Shown here: piece after piece, positions 42,300 through 53,294 of the stretch
Numbering within the stretch: position 1 is the stretch's first letter
Layout of the letters: every line of letters begins with the position of its first letter
Assembly: GCA_026075535.2 (NCBI GenBank)
Contig: AP026547.1
Location: 7,502,001-7,566,000 of the forward strand
From: Tricholoma matsutake
Lineage: Eukaryota > Basidiomycota > Agaricomycetes > Agaricales > Tricholomataceae
Length of the DNA: 64,000 nt
Direction: 5' to 3'
Position numbers and translations under genes: made by a program
Notes under the pieces: generated by a model
Seen by the model: the letters and a program-made list of their open reading frames with translations, nothing else
What the model was told of the DNA's origin: nothing
Database searches by the model: none

Positions 42300-43260
42300 T
42301 ACACAGATTTCGGATCAGGTGAACATAAGTAAGCATCAGCACGGGTTTAGGGTTATGGGGATTGTATCTTGGCAGCTTCTGGATGGCAATGAGCTATATT
42401 ACATGCTCTGAATGCCCTTTGAATGATAGGAAAGGTGTGTGCTCCATACTGAGTCATTCTCACAACTGCTGATGGGAGACCCATGCACTGGTGAGCCAGG
42501 AGCTTCCTCCCATGCCATAACACATACTAACCTTTGTTCTACTTACCATTAGATCTATAATTTGAAAAAAGCGAACATTTTGGTGCCATGGATGTCACAG
42601 GGTAAGTATATCTCCTCCTGACCTATTATCTGCTCTTCTGCTCACTCTGACTGCTACAGAGCTATTTATGGGTCTCTAATACTGTTTAGTATGACTATTA
42701 AATGCTATATCTATTTGCATTTTGGAAGGGCAAGGCCCAGGAATGCAGGTAAGTCACCATAAGTGATAATCTCTCCCCCTCCCCATATAGCTGCCCTGAC
42801 ACCCAACCCATGCTCCCCAGTTCTCCCAATCTCATTCCCTACCCCTCAGTACATGCTAATACCCATCCACATAACCCCCCATTGTGGTAGGGGATCTACA
42901 AGGTCAGTAGACAGCACCCACTCTCATCATCCTTGTCAATTCTCTTTCTTTCACACCTTCCCTACTCATGTAGAACTATCCCAGTCATGTATATAGCTAT
43001 ACATATGATTATCTATCAATCAAGAGAAGAGACCCTCTTCTCCTCCCCTGATCAGGGGAGCAAGCTTACTGCAGGCTGAATATAGGTAGAAAAGCAGAAA
43101 TAACTGTTAATAAACACTCTATATACACCATTAAGTGTTATCTATAAACAAAAAGTGAAGGGAAAGGGTCCAGAATGAATGGAATAGTGTGCTCATTGTC
43201 AGGAACAATGAGTGCAACACATTGCGGTAGCATTGATGGCAATGTTGGAGGGAGCCAAAT
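42300..43260 (+). repeat. R3 copy 2, with two clear introns and the empty E4 site
   Basis: Plus-strand intron-like segments at 42,491-42,552 (GTGAGC ... TACTAAC ... ATTAG) and 42,602-42,659 (GTAAGTATATC ... CTACAG), with a further GTAAGT at 42,749. The 49-bp and 89-bp pieces between them are exon-sized. The preceding stretch CTGATGGGAGACCCATGCAC matches the LLMGNPCP codons of copy 1. The target CAGGGTAA at 42,598-42,605 is single here but duplicated around E4. I cannot name the protein. Confidence 0.65.
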
Positions 43261-44480
43261 TGTCCATCACAATGATGTGATAACTCAATAAGGAAATCCA
43301 TTGATGGCTGTGATGGACAGTGATCAACATTTGCAGAGCAACCACCACAAGGGGCAGCATATTTTTAGCTACAGCGGTGGTTGCCCAAGGTGGATATATG
43401 CTATGGACAGTACCTATTTTGGAAAGGGGAGTTTGCAAAATTTTGCAAACCCAGATTTAACCCAGATACCTTGTAACTAGACCATAGTTGAAAGGTCATG
43501 CACTTGAACACATGTCACCAAAATATGTTTTTTGATCCTTACATATCGATTTGCTGAGTTGAGGGCTGTGATAATGACACAACATGAAAAAAGGGAAAGG
43601 AAAATGAATAAATAATAAATGAAATAACAATATACTTCCATGAAATTTGAGAAACATATTCTATGGCAAACATAACAACTGCCCAATTGATGGAAGACAG
43701 AACATAGAAGAACTGTCAACAGAGAACAGAACGCTCGATCATTCATCACATAGTAATTTCTATTTTAAGAACAGGCAAACTACTGCTCCCCAATCATATT
43801 TCAGGGACAGGCAATGGATTGATCAACAGGAAGAACCCCAGATATAAAAGGATTCATTGTGGTGCACAACAATATGGTGAGCAGGAATGCACCCAACCAG
43901 CAAGGGGCTGCCAGGAACCGCACACCATAAACTGAACATCACATGGATTTGTTATATATCACACAGACTTGTAATTACCATCCTACATGTACCACACTAT
44001 AACCTGTCACTACAGTACTTTGATGTATGAAATGGATATAATTGCCTGCTTGGCTGTTTCCTCACAGCTTAGTAAGCATCAGCACATGTAAACTATCAAA
44101 AAAAGCCCATGTTCACCATTTACTCATGTATCATGATAAGTGCTTCCAATGAGACATAGCTTTCTCCTTTATCGCCTTCAGCCATCAACTGATAAAGTCT
44201 TTGGTGACATGTGGTTATCTGCTTGCTGAGACTAAAAAATTTGATGACATTGCACAAAGGCTGTTGTCCATCAACTTGTTCTAGTTGGGCCATGGCTGCG
44301 CCTGGCATGTATGAGTCCTCTGAATCAATCATCTTCTTTATCACAGACATCAGGAGAACCCAAAAATGCAAATGCAAATTTTTTGTATGTTCAGTAGAAA
44401 TAAGATATCTTAGTTTTCCCTTGTAGATAGGGGGGTGTACAGGCCCTGATGATCTCTACTTGTCCATAACATTCACAGAT
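43261..44480. other. No recognisable gene
   Basis: AT-rich. Short frames at 43,647-43,847 (plus) and 44,120-44,377 (minus) have natural composition but no recognisable motif. A weak tRNA-like match near 43,455-43,490 is not convincing. Confidence 0.35.
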
Positions 44481-44644
44481 GTGGAATCCAGCAATTCCAG
44501 TTGGACTCTGGGGATTCTGGTTGGAATAACCAGATTCCAGGTACTTGACAAAAGTATACCATATTGGATAGTCAAATTTGATATATTCAAGTTCCAAGCT
44601 CTTTGAAACTTTATGAAGTGCCTACAAAATAAATTTATGTGAAC

Positions 44645-44725
44645 TCAAGACTGAACTCAAGACCTTTTAATGGTATGATCACATATACTGTACAAGTGTG
44701 CTCAACTAGTTGAGCCACAGGAGAT
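44645..44725 (-). other. tRNA-like segment, E5 left arm
   Basis: Minus strand: TGTGGCTCAACTAGTTGAGC (A-box region with a GCTC/GAGC stem) and TTGAGTTCAG (B-box-like). Confidence 0.5.
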
Positions 44726-44829
44726 TACTAGTAATAACTATAAGGTTTGTTTATGACACTCACTCAAAACTCTATTTTCATCTTCCTCGAGGGAGGTGCT
44801 TGTCACATAATCAAGATCAAAAAATTGAT

Positions 44830-44970
44830 TAACTACATCCCTCACACAAGATGTGAGGAGGGAGTACTACAATTATATACAAACCCCTCGCCCATGCAAA
44901 ATGCAGGGGAGGGGCATTAAAACAAAAACAAAAACATCTCCACCCCACACAAAATGCAGGGGAGAGGGGG
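44830..44970. repeat. Three GC-rich hairpins in E5
   Basis: CATCCCTCACACAAGATGTG.., CCCCTCGCCCATGCAAAATG.. and CCACCCCACACAAAATGCAG.. with matching GA/GGGG-rich 3' arms. Confidence 0.65.
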
Positions 44971-45411
44971 ATGTGGTCCTGTGCATTGGCGCCAGTGTGT
45001 TGGCCTTGTGGATGTGTCATCTTGGTGCGTTGATGCAGGTGTGTTATCCTGGGTGCATGGGTCCCACTCCTGTTGTCCCTGGCTGCCATCCCTAGTGGTT
45101 GGGGGTGCTATGGTGGTAGCCATTGTTGTCATCTTGTTCTCCTCCCTGTCTCTCACTGTTGCCATCCCTGTGCCTGGTTGTCCTGTAGTCTGGCCTGGTC
45201 TTCATCCCCACCATCTTTTCATTGTCACTGTCATCACTATCCGCCTCCTCATTGTCATTGTCCCTGTAGCCCCCATCCTCGCTGTGTTGGTTGGCCTTTC
45301 TTGCTTGTTGTTGTCCTCACCATTGTCAGTCCCTTGGTTTTGGTGGCAGTGGTGGTGGCAGTGGGTTTGGGAATTCCAGTCGTTGTCATCAGTAGTTTGA
45401 GTTTGTAGTAC

Positions 45412-45467
45412 CTAAAATGTTGTGTTAGTAATAAAAAAATGAAATGAAAGAGAAAAAAACATATTAC
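45412..45467 (-). other. Intron-like segment (56 bp)
   Basis: Minus strand: GTAATATG, TTACTAAC (45,431-45,424) and CATTTTAG. The 5' site directly follows the perfect palindrome AGGCCCAAGAGA..TCTCTTGGGCCT. Confidence 0.62.
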
Positions 45468-45740
45468 AGGCCCAAGAGATGTCTCTTGGGCCTGTTTTGT
45501 CATTGTATGGGCCATCTCTGTCTCCTGTGCCTTCCTCGTGTGCCATTGTTGTCCCGCCCTGGTCACTGCTGCTGCCATTTTTGTTTTGGTTGTGTCGTCC
45601 CCCTGTCATTGTCCCTGTTGTTGCTGTGCCTTCACCATGATTGTCGTCATCCTCCCATGTTCCTTGCTGTCCATGCTGTTGTCCTTGTTGTCCTTGTTTG
45701 GTGCTGGGTCAGGGTTGTCATTGTTGTCCATAGTTAATAC

Positions 45741-45797
45741 CTAGAAACTTTGTTAGCACCAAAAAAAATGAAATGAATAAGAAAAAAACTTAACTAC
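45741..45797 (-). other. Intron-like segment (57 bp)
   Basis: Minus strand: GTAGTTAAG, TGCTAAC and GTTTCTAG, after GGGTCCAAGAGG..CGTCTCTTGGGC. Confidence 0.55.
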
Positions 45798-46040
45798 AGC
45801 CCAAGAGACGTTGGTGATGCCTCTTGGACCCTTTTTGTTGTACGGAGCTGCATCCTTTGCCTGCACTTTCCTCTCGTCCCATCCTCGTCATCCCCCTTGT
45901 CATCTGCCACAGTCACTATTTTTGTTGTGTCATCGTCCCCGTCCCCATGTCATGATCCATTATCCACCCTGCAAGCAGATGCTTGCAGCAGTGGCACAGG
46001 TGTGGATCTGCTGTCTTGGTGCCATCTTGTGGTAATAGAA

Positions 46041-46109
46041 CTTAAAGATCAAATTAGAACATTAGTTAGTTGAAAAGAAAATAAAAGAAAAGAACTTGAA
46101 AACCATTAC
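46041..46109 (-). other. Intron-like segment (about 69 bp, limits uncertain)
   Basis: Minus strand: GTAATGG, AACTAACTAATG and ATCTTTAAG. Preceded by TTGGGTCCTAA. Confidence 0.4.
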
Positions 46110-46344
46110 TTAGGACCCAACAAACAACTCTTTTGCACATACATCATGCTGCTGAGCTTTTTGAGGAAGTGTGACTCAACATGACAGTTTCCTTTTTCAT
46201 TCAAGATCTGCATGTCAGTAAAACCCGCTGAGTGTGAAAGTTTATAAAGGGCTGAGTTGGACTGACTTCAAAATATAAGCCTGTCTTCAGACAGTGTTGA
46301 AACTCTGACATCTGCTGAGCAGCCGTCAGACTTAACATATCACT

Positions 46345-47142
46345 TTTGCTGGCTGGTTGGTCAGGTTAAAAAGACAAGAAGAACATGCACTATGGGAGCA
46401 ACTTGCATGTGTGAATACTAAGCTCATCCCTGCAAAGTTGTCAATATGCATAGGCATGCCTATTATGATTCACAACAACACTGCTACTGAGTTATGCATT
46501 ATGAAAGGTCAGGAAGCTCTTGTGTGTGGAGGGGATTGTCAGAAGGTAGCAGGTGGAAAAGATGTGCTCAACACATGATTTGTAAAGCTTGTAAATACAC
46601 CTTGTCTGAGTCAACTTGATGGGCTGCCCATCAATGTGGTCCCATTCATGAAGACAACTGTTATGACCAGTTGTAGATTACCCAATGACAGTTCTATTAC
46701 AGCATCAAGATGTCAGATAGAGGTTCTTCCCATTTTCACAATGACTGACTACACTTCACAGGAAAAAATGTGCCCATACAATGTAGTGGACCTTAGTCAA
46801 AGTTGTTCCCATCAAAGCTATTACACAGCTCTGTCAAGAAGTGCAACTGCTGATGGTACACTCATTCTGAACTCTATACATCCAGGTAAAATCATGGGAG
46901 GCACATCAGGCACACTGCATCAAGAGTTTTGTGAACTTGAATTGCTTGACAACATAAACACACTGATATTCAAAAACAAGCTGCCTGCACAGGTAACTAT
47001 GAGGGATCAAAGAAACACAATAATCAATTCATTTTGGAAACATAACGGTATGAATTACATGCCTGCAGTAATGCACAAGGCTATACACTGGAGTAAGACT
47101 GATCCTTTTTTGGAATCAAAAGACTTCATGTGGTACTTGTGA
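46345..47142 (+). pseudogene. Helitron-type PIF1-like helicase, C-terminal half
   Basis: One frame with a TGA at 46,576. NTKLIPAKLSICIGMPIMIH overlaps the end of the fragment at 21,440-21,510, so the two are pieces of different copies. It continues with TELCIMKGQEALVCG and MTDYTSQEKM ... YYTALSRSATADGTLIL (SF1 helicase motif VI region), and a C-terminal tail IINSFWKHNGMNYM ... AIHWSKTDPFLESKDFM. The DNA from 46,110 to 46,344 before it holds nothing recognisable. Confidence 0.8.
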
Positions 47143-47789
47143 TCCTACAAATCTGGTCAGGGCAAAAGAGACTACTGCAAATGTCAGCATAAATATTACC
47201 AACCCACCCTGCATGCAGACACATCAATGATTCTGATCTTGCTTTGAAGCAAAAATGCTCATATTTCCTCCAGCAGACATTGACATGTAGCCACTCAAAA
47301 AGCTAAAATTGAATCACATGACTCATGGTGTGCACATGAATGTACCAATTAGTATGCAGTGGCAGAATAATGATTGTGCTTATGATGCTACCATTACTAT
47401 ACTGTTTAACATTTGGCATGACATTGACAACCATATCTTTGACAAGTTATTGAGTCTGATCACTTGCATACATTAACTCAGTCTTTTGCAACTCACCATA
47501 ATTTTTCTGAGTCTTCTCTTATCTCTGATGATGATCAACATTTCTCTTTGGATCAGATCAGGACTACTTTAGGCACCATATGTCTAGGACCTCCAAAGAG
47601 TTCACATTCAGTAGATATGCTAGTGCCCATTCCATCTTCCTCTGCTTGCTTAAGATGACTTGCCCTGTTGCACTGACACATGTAAAATGCCCAAACATGC
47701 ATGATGTAGATCATGACCAATGCCAAATTCTATCTTGTGAGCTTGTTCTATTTGCTCAGCTGGCATGGATGTTCAATCATGCATTGACA
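47143..47789 (+). pseudogene. Downstream region of the helicase gene: cysteine-box peptide
   Basis: After frame changes, VPISMQWQNNDCAYDATITI LFNIW appears at about 47,345-47,440, followed in another frame by SRTSKEFTFSRYASAHSIFL and CPNMHDVDHDQCQILSCELV. The QxNxxCAYDA text looks like a papain-fold cysteine box (ubiquitin-hydrolase-like); with the His-box peptide at 48,930 it suggests a protease domain downstream of, or fused to, the helicase. That reading is inference. Confidence 0.45.
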
Positions 47790-47797
47790 ACTTCATG

Positions 47798-48797
47798 TAG
47801 TTCTTGAAGGTCTGGTACAGTCTCAGGTTTTTCACCTTCTTGGGCTGTAACCAGTTATTTTTATTTCAAATTATCACTGTAACTGTAACCAGACTGGTGT
47901 GAACCAGTTGGGTATGGTTACACATCAGTTACTTAACTGTCCTGACCAGTCTTGACCAGTCAGGACTGACTCAAGTGCATACTTTACATACAACTAATAT
48001 AAATTCTAATATAACAAAAGAAGAGAGAGAAAAAGCACCCTTGGGTGCTAGCCATTTGTCCTAATCTCAAGCCCTGTTGTCTGTTGTTGTCACTGTCATC
48101 ATTATCTTGAACCCCATTGTCCATTGCCATTGGTGCTTCATTGTCATTGTTGTTGTCTTGCCCTGTTGTCTATTGTCATTGAAGATGGCATGAACAATCC
48201 ACCCTGTGAGCAGCAGCTCATGAGGCTGGATGTTGGTGCTTCATTGTCTCACAAGGCTGGATGTCATCCTCATCATCTCTGGGCTGTTGTTGATTGTCAT
48301 TGCTTGTCATCATTGTCATTGTCATCCATCTTGGTTGAAGAAAGCACCAATGATCCACCCTGCAAGCAGTGGCTTGTGAGGTTGAATGTCAGTGCTAATC
48401 TAAAAAAAAACAAAAAATTGTAGTCAGTGACAAACAAATGTGATGAAAACTTACTCACCTGGGGCACAAAAATGCTGGATCACCATCTGGGCCCTGTTGA
48501 GGTAGAATGGTGGTGGAGTGGTAGTAGGATGGAAGGAGGGAGGCATTGTCATTGTTGTTGAGGTGGTGTGAGAAACTAGTAAACAATTACATACCTTGGC
48601 AATCAATGATCAATGTTAACCTTCAGTTCAGTCTGAAACTGGTTACAACTGATCTCAATCAGTTTTGCTGCTGATCAAGGGAATTGACTGAACTGATACC
48701 ACATCTGGTATGACTGTGTTGGCTCAGTTACATCAGTTACAGTTCAGTTCGGTCATCAGTTATTTTATGGTCTTAGCAACCAGACCTTCAAGCACTA
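47798..48797. mobile_element. TAGTG-type hAT-like element (1,000 bp)
   Basis: TAGTTCTTGAAGGTCTGG at the left and CCAGACCTTCAAGCACTA at the right are inverted; ACTTCATG is duplicated (47,790-47,797 and 48,798-48,805). Arms of about 200 bp are rich in CAGTTAC/CTGACC motifs. The core is module DNA with two palindromes (48,199 and 48,355) and an intron-like segment. It splits the protease-like gene. No transposase. Confidence 0.82.
48400..48458 (-). other. Intron-like segment (59 bp) inside the TAGTG-type element
   Basis: Minus strand: GTGAGTAAG, CACTGACTAC and a T-run ending TTTAG. Upstream is GGGCCCAGATGGTGATCCAG in place of the usual palindrome. Confidence 0.55.
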
Positions 48798-48805
48798 ACT
48801 TCATG

Positions 48806-49159
48806 ATATCATTAGAATCAATATGTCCAACCTGTAATGTGAATCTCATATGTAAAACTACTTTCATGCAAGCACCACTTTTGTAAGTGTTCAACTTAGG
48901 GCTACACATTCTGACTATGAATTGTGTAATACACATAACCTGCAGAGAAGGTCATCATGTGGCTTACAACCTCAGAGGCATCATTGATTATGCTAATAAG
49001 CATTTCACTGCTTGTGGGGTCACAAGCACTGGTCAGCCCTGGTTTCATGATGGGATGTTTACAGGCTGTTCTTTACTCTATGGTTCACAAGTGATAACAT
49101 CCATTGACACCAATGGTGCTGTTCTTTCTATCTATGCTTCTGAACCTCCCACCCCCTGA
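48806..49159 (+). pseudogene. Protease-like gene, histidine-box segment
   Basis: Frame 48,887-49,159: YNLRGIIDYANKHFTACGVT and GQPWFHDGMFTGCSLLYGSQ, ending at TGA 49,157. The His of NKHFTA and the W-FHDG that follows fit the second catalytic part of a ubiquitin-hydrolase-like fold. The homologous fragment is at 35,737-35,853. Assignment by motif shape only. Confidence 0.5.
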
Positions 49160-49269
49160 AAGAACTCAGATATGCCATGCAAAGCAGCAGCCCTCATAGC
49201 ACAGATTATATGGATACCTAGGCCAATGACTAGGTTTCCTCTACTCAAGATTCAGAAGCATTCTGGCTG

Positions 49270-49891
49270 ACTTTAATCTATGCCTTGTTTCTAGGGAATA
49301 TCATGAGTATGGTGAAAGTTGTGGTGTTCAGGTCATGAGGTCTGTGAGTATGAGTGCAGTAATGAGAATCACTGACCCACTGACTACCATGACCCATTAC
49401 CATGGTGTCACAGTGTTGCACAGTGTTTGTCAAACTACAGTTGATCAACATGCACCACATCATTGCACTCATCATCTCCAACAATGAGAATGCCTTTCTA
49501 CTCATTCCTGACCATTTTCCTTGCTTTTTTTGGCATATAGTACTTACACATGTATATATAGTGATTATAAACATTTATTTTTGCTTTTTCACCTATGACT
49601 AAGCATGTGATCAACATTCTTCCTTGAAGAAGGGATAAGCAGGACTCTTCTTCCCATTGAGGGGTTCCAATACATATACAGGGCTACATAATGATTTGCT
49701 TAGCTCAATATATGACTGGGAATGGCTCTACAGGAGTGGGGAAGAGGGGAAGTGTGGAGAAATGTGGGGAGTGTGAGACAGGCACCATCTATTGGGCTTG
49801 CACACCCTATAGAACCAAAGCAATATATAGAGAGGGGTAGGTGAATGTATGTAGAGGTGAGGAGTGATGTAGGAAGTCCTGGTAACAAGGG
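49270..49891 (-). repeat. R3 copy 3, cut by Gypsy-A2
   Basis: Blocks CATTCCTGACCATTTTCCTT, ATAAACATTTATTTTTGC, CACCATCTATTGGGCTTGCA and GTATGTAGAGGTGAGGA have counterparts in 22,310-22,650 in the same order. Ends at the Gypsy-A2 LTR. Confidence 0.6.
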
Positions 49892-50709
49892 TGTAAGTCT
49901 GGCCCCACAGACTCATGACATTACGACAAGTTAATTTACCTATGCCACCGTTACACACTTCCATGGTGCCAGCACACCACACACATCGCCGACACAACCA
50001 CCCTCGCTGCTGACACAGCCACCTATGGTGCATAAACAACTCACCAACACCAGACATACCAATGTCTGTTTTACATTAATTTACCTACACCACCATTACA
50101 CACTTCCATGGCACTGGCACAGCCACACACATCGCCAACACAACCACCCTCGCCACCGGCACAGCCACCTATGGCACATAAACAACTCACCAACACCAGA
50201 TATACCAATGTCTGTGTTACAGTGAGTTATGGCCACCCTATGCCACCAACACACTCCCATGGCACTGACACAGCCACACACATCACCAACACAATCACCC
50301 TCGCCACCGGCACAGCCACCAGTGAATACAACAACAACACACTAGCAACATGCATCCTGGCAACAGCACCATATATCCTTATTACCCTTCTATCTGCATC
50401 CAGCAGTGCTAACATTATCCTATTGATGTGGTACCTTCCTATTATATGACTATGCCCAATGTGGCCTTCCCAAAACACACACTATGCTTGATGCAGCCTT
50501 TTACTTACACAGTCAATCTTTTTCTCATATATTACTTATTTTTTATTCCTTAACCTTTGTTCCTACTTCCATGCAACAAAGGTATAGTAACTTCCTATTC
50601 TTTTATTTGTAGTAACTTATGGTTCCTACTTCCATGCAACAAAGATAATTTGATCCTGTCTTTTAGTAAACCTAAGTCTATTGTAGGCTGCCAAACTCAG
50701 CATCCTTCA
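49892..50709 (+). repeat. Gypsy-A2 5' LTR (818 bp)
   Basis: TGTAAGTCTGGCCCC ... AGCATCCTTCA, with three tandem units (about 49,960, 50,097, 50,240) as in the Gypsy-A1 LTR. The sequence after it, CTTTTTTTTTGACACCAACA, does not show an obvious primer site. Confidence 0.85.
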
Positions 50710-50739
50710 CTTTTTTTTTGACACCAACAACTTTCTTCA

Positions 50740-51777
50740 CCTACTGAACCAACCCTGTCTTGGCAACCTTCCACCCTCATCCCACTCCTCACCAGGAGAA
50801 CAAGAAGAAGTTTACAGGATTCTGGCCAACCAGCCAAATTTGAGACACTACCAACCACATGATGAAAGGGCCAGCACATCCACTGATCACTGCCACCGTC
50901 ACCACCAAACACTGATACTGACTTGTCCACCAATGAAAGTACACCAACCATCACAATTAACCATCCCAACTACCAGGCCACACCACCTGCCACTCAAACC
51001 AAAATGTTGCCCTCCACACAACCCCTTGCCGAAGTGAAGGTCACAAAGATGAAGGAATGCCCAATACTCACCACTGGCAAAATCACCCCTCTCATCATGC
51101 AACTGTGAACCCTTGTATGCAAACACTACAAGAAGCACAGTGGGAAGACAGATGATGAAATTGTCAGCTGCATTGCCAAGGGCATGTTTGAACCTCACCT
51201 TGTGGCATGGTACCAAGCTGACCAAACTCAGATTGATGCCCTCTCCCTGGATGGATACCTTGGTGAGATCTCCCAACTCATCCTGGAGAAGAACTGGGCC
51301 CATGACATCCTCAAAACCATCCTCTCCTCATCACAAGGTGACCAGGTCTTCATTGACTGGAAAATGGGGATTGAGAACCTGAATGCCATCCTTGCCACCT
51401 CTGCACCGGCCAAGGCCCTGACCAAGGCCAAACTCAAAAACCAACTCCAATCCAACCTCCACCCTGACTTAAGACTCAACATCAGTCTCGAGCCTGTCCT
51501 GGCCACCAAACTTGCCCCCTGGGCCCTTGAGGTAAAGGAACATGATGACCACATGCATGCACCCAAAAACTCATTGACACCTCTGCTGCTGCACATGCCA
51601 CACACTGCGGCAAGAAGAAAGATCTACTTTTTCAACTTGCTGACCCGCCGGCAAAGGGAAACTCTCCCACCGCTGACCCCAGCAAAACAAAACAGGTTGA
51701 GAAGAAGTGCCTCCCTGCCCTCACACTCAAAGAATCGGCAATCCTCAAAACACCCTGGCTGCACATGATGCTGGAAA
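50740..51777 (+). pseudogene. Gypsy-A2 gag
   Basis: The main frame 51,184-51,768 reads MFEPHLVAWYQADQTQIDAL, LGEISQLILEKNWAHDI and LNISLEPVLATKLAPWALEV, a capsid-like region typical of basidiomycete gypsy elements. Upstream parts (50,923-51,108; 51,113 on) are in other frames. Near 51,759-51,800 is a knuckle-like GCT-stop-CWKLYANHKNPDCP, in which a TGA interrupts the C-x2-C pair. Non-functional. Confidence 0.7.
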
Positions 51778-52299
51778 TTGTATGCCAACCACAAGAACCC
51801 TGACTGTCCCATGAAGGCAGACAACACCTGGCCCGATGCCGAGACATACATCACACTCATGGTGCTGGCGGTGGCAACAATGGCAGTGGTGGAGGACAAC
51901 AAAACTGACTCATATGTCCCTCCCCCTGCTGATGTCCCCTTTACTGTATCACACCTATTTCCTACCCTCTACACCACTGGCCCCCTCATCACCAAATTCC
52001 CTGTTAAAATCTATCCACTGATGGACATTGGTTGCCCCTGCACAGTGATTAACCTTGAATTCTGTGAGTGTCTCAGCCTCCAACATTATCCTCTCCCTAA
52101 AAAGGAAAATAACATGTTGTTGTTGACCCAGCAGAAAGTCAACTGTGAGGAGTATGTCAAATTAGAGCTACAATCAGACCAGGAGATATGGAAATCAGGA
52201 GTCCACAAGACAAAAGTAAATAAGGGATTATCATTCCCCATTATATTAGGAATGCCATTTCTTTCATCAGAACAGATTGTGATTGATACCCATGAGTGA
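51778..52299 (+). pseudogene. Gypsy-A2 protease
   Basis: Continues from the knuckle (NHKNPDCPMKADNTWPDAET). Contains PLMDIGCPCTVINLEFCECL with the D-x-G Asp at 52,024 and FPIILGMPFLSSEQIVIDTH; ends at TGA 52,297. This copy shows the uninterrupted sequence CCCTTTACTGTATC into which E1 is inserted in Gypsy-A1. Confidence 0.8.
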
Positions 52300-53294
52300 A
52301 CCGCCATTGACAAACACTCCAGTTTTGACCTCCTAAATCCACCCCCTTGAACACCCCAGCACTGGGGCAAACAATGGGTTACACCTCCACCAACACCAAA
52401 GAAAATTTGGACTCCAAAACCACCTACACTGGAAAACTCCGGAGCACCAGCACTTGCTGGACGCCTTCTCCCCAGACCCATCATGGCCACCGTGTGAGAC
52501 CACATTGAAGGCCTAGCATTCCAAGAACTCCTCAAAGAGAAAGATGTGAAAATGAAACTCAAATTTGCTGACCGCTTCCCACTTCATCTCCCTGATAGCA
52601 CCAAATGGTGAAGATATCCTGGGCCACATGTTCCACTGCATCTGACTCAAAGACCCCACCAAGATCAACAATGGCAAAGGATGCAGCTCCCAAGAAATAC
52701 CAAGAACCTTGGAAGAGACTGCTGGATGACCACCTCAAGGCTGGCCACATTTGGCCATCCTCCTCAGAATTCACCTCACCAGCATTCTGCATGCCAAAAT
52801 ACATTGCCAGGGTACCTGACTTAACAGTTGACCCTCAGTGGGTGAACAACTATCGAGCACTCAACAGTAACACTGTACGAGACAACTTCCCCCTACCCTG
52901 CATAGACAATATACTCACTGACTGCAGGAAGAGAAAAATATTTGGCAAGATGGACATGATGAACTCCTTCTTCCAGACATGAGTACACCCTGATGACATT
53001 CACCTCACTGCTGTAAGAACACCGTGGGGACTTTATGAATGGACTGTCATGCCACAGGGTGGATGCAATGCTCTGGCCACACATCAGCGCCAAATGACTG
53101 ATGCACTACAAGAACTCATCGGCAAGATTTGCCATGTGGATCTTGATGATATCATCATATGGCCACAAACTCTGGAGGAACATGAACAAAACTGCGCTGC
53201 TGTTCTTGAAGCCCACTGAAAAGCCAGTATCTACTGCAATCAGGCAAAATCCAACCTCTTCACCACTGAATTATGTTTCCTCGGTCATATCATC
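52300..53294 (+). pseudogene. Gypsy-A2 reverse transcriptase
   Basis: [71 protein letters not shown] then TGA, and [13 protein letters not shown]. The catalytic motif reads VDLDD (about 53,135) where Gypsy-A1 keeps VYLDD, so the Tyr is lost. Several frame changes follow. Confidence 0.82.

Larger units (their letters stand above)
44481..46109. mobile_element. E5: left arm and core of a hAT-like composite element
   Basis: GGATTCTGG/AGTTCCAAGC-type arm sequence, a tRNA-like segment (minus), three GC hairpins, then T/C-rich module DNA with three minus-strand intron-like segments. The arm matches the left arm of E2 (for example GATAGTCAAATTT and AAGTGCCTACAAAATA). Neither terminal repeat is preserved, so the limits are approximate. 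Confidence 0.5.

Noticed and set aside
43441..43500. Another tRNA-like segment
   Set aside because: Only a weak A-box-like match and no proper B-box; not enough to list.
20282..47142. One helicase gene split by a 25-kb insertion
   Set aside because: The two fragments overlap (LIPRKLALCVGMPVM and LIPAKLSICIGMPIM), so they come from two different copies.
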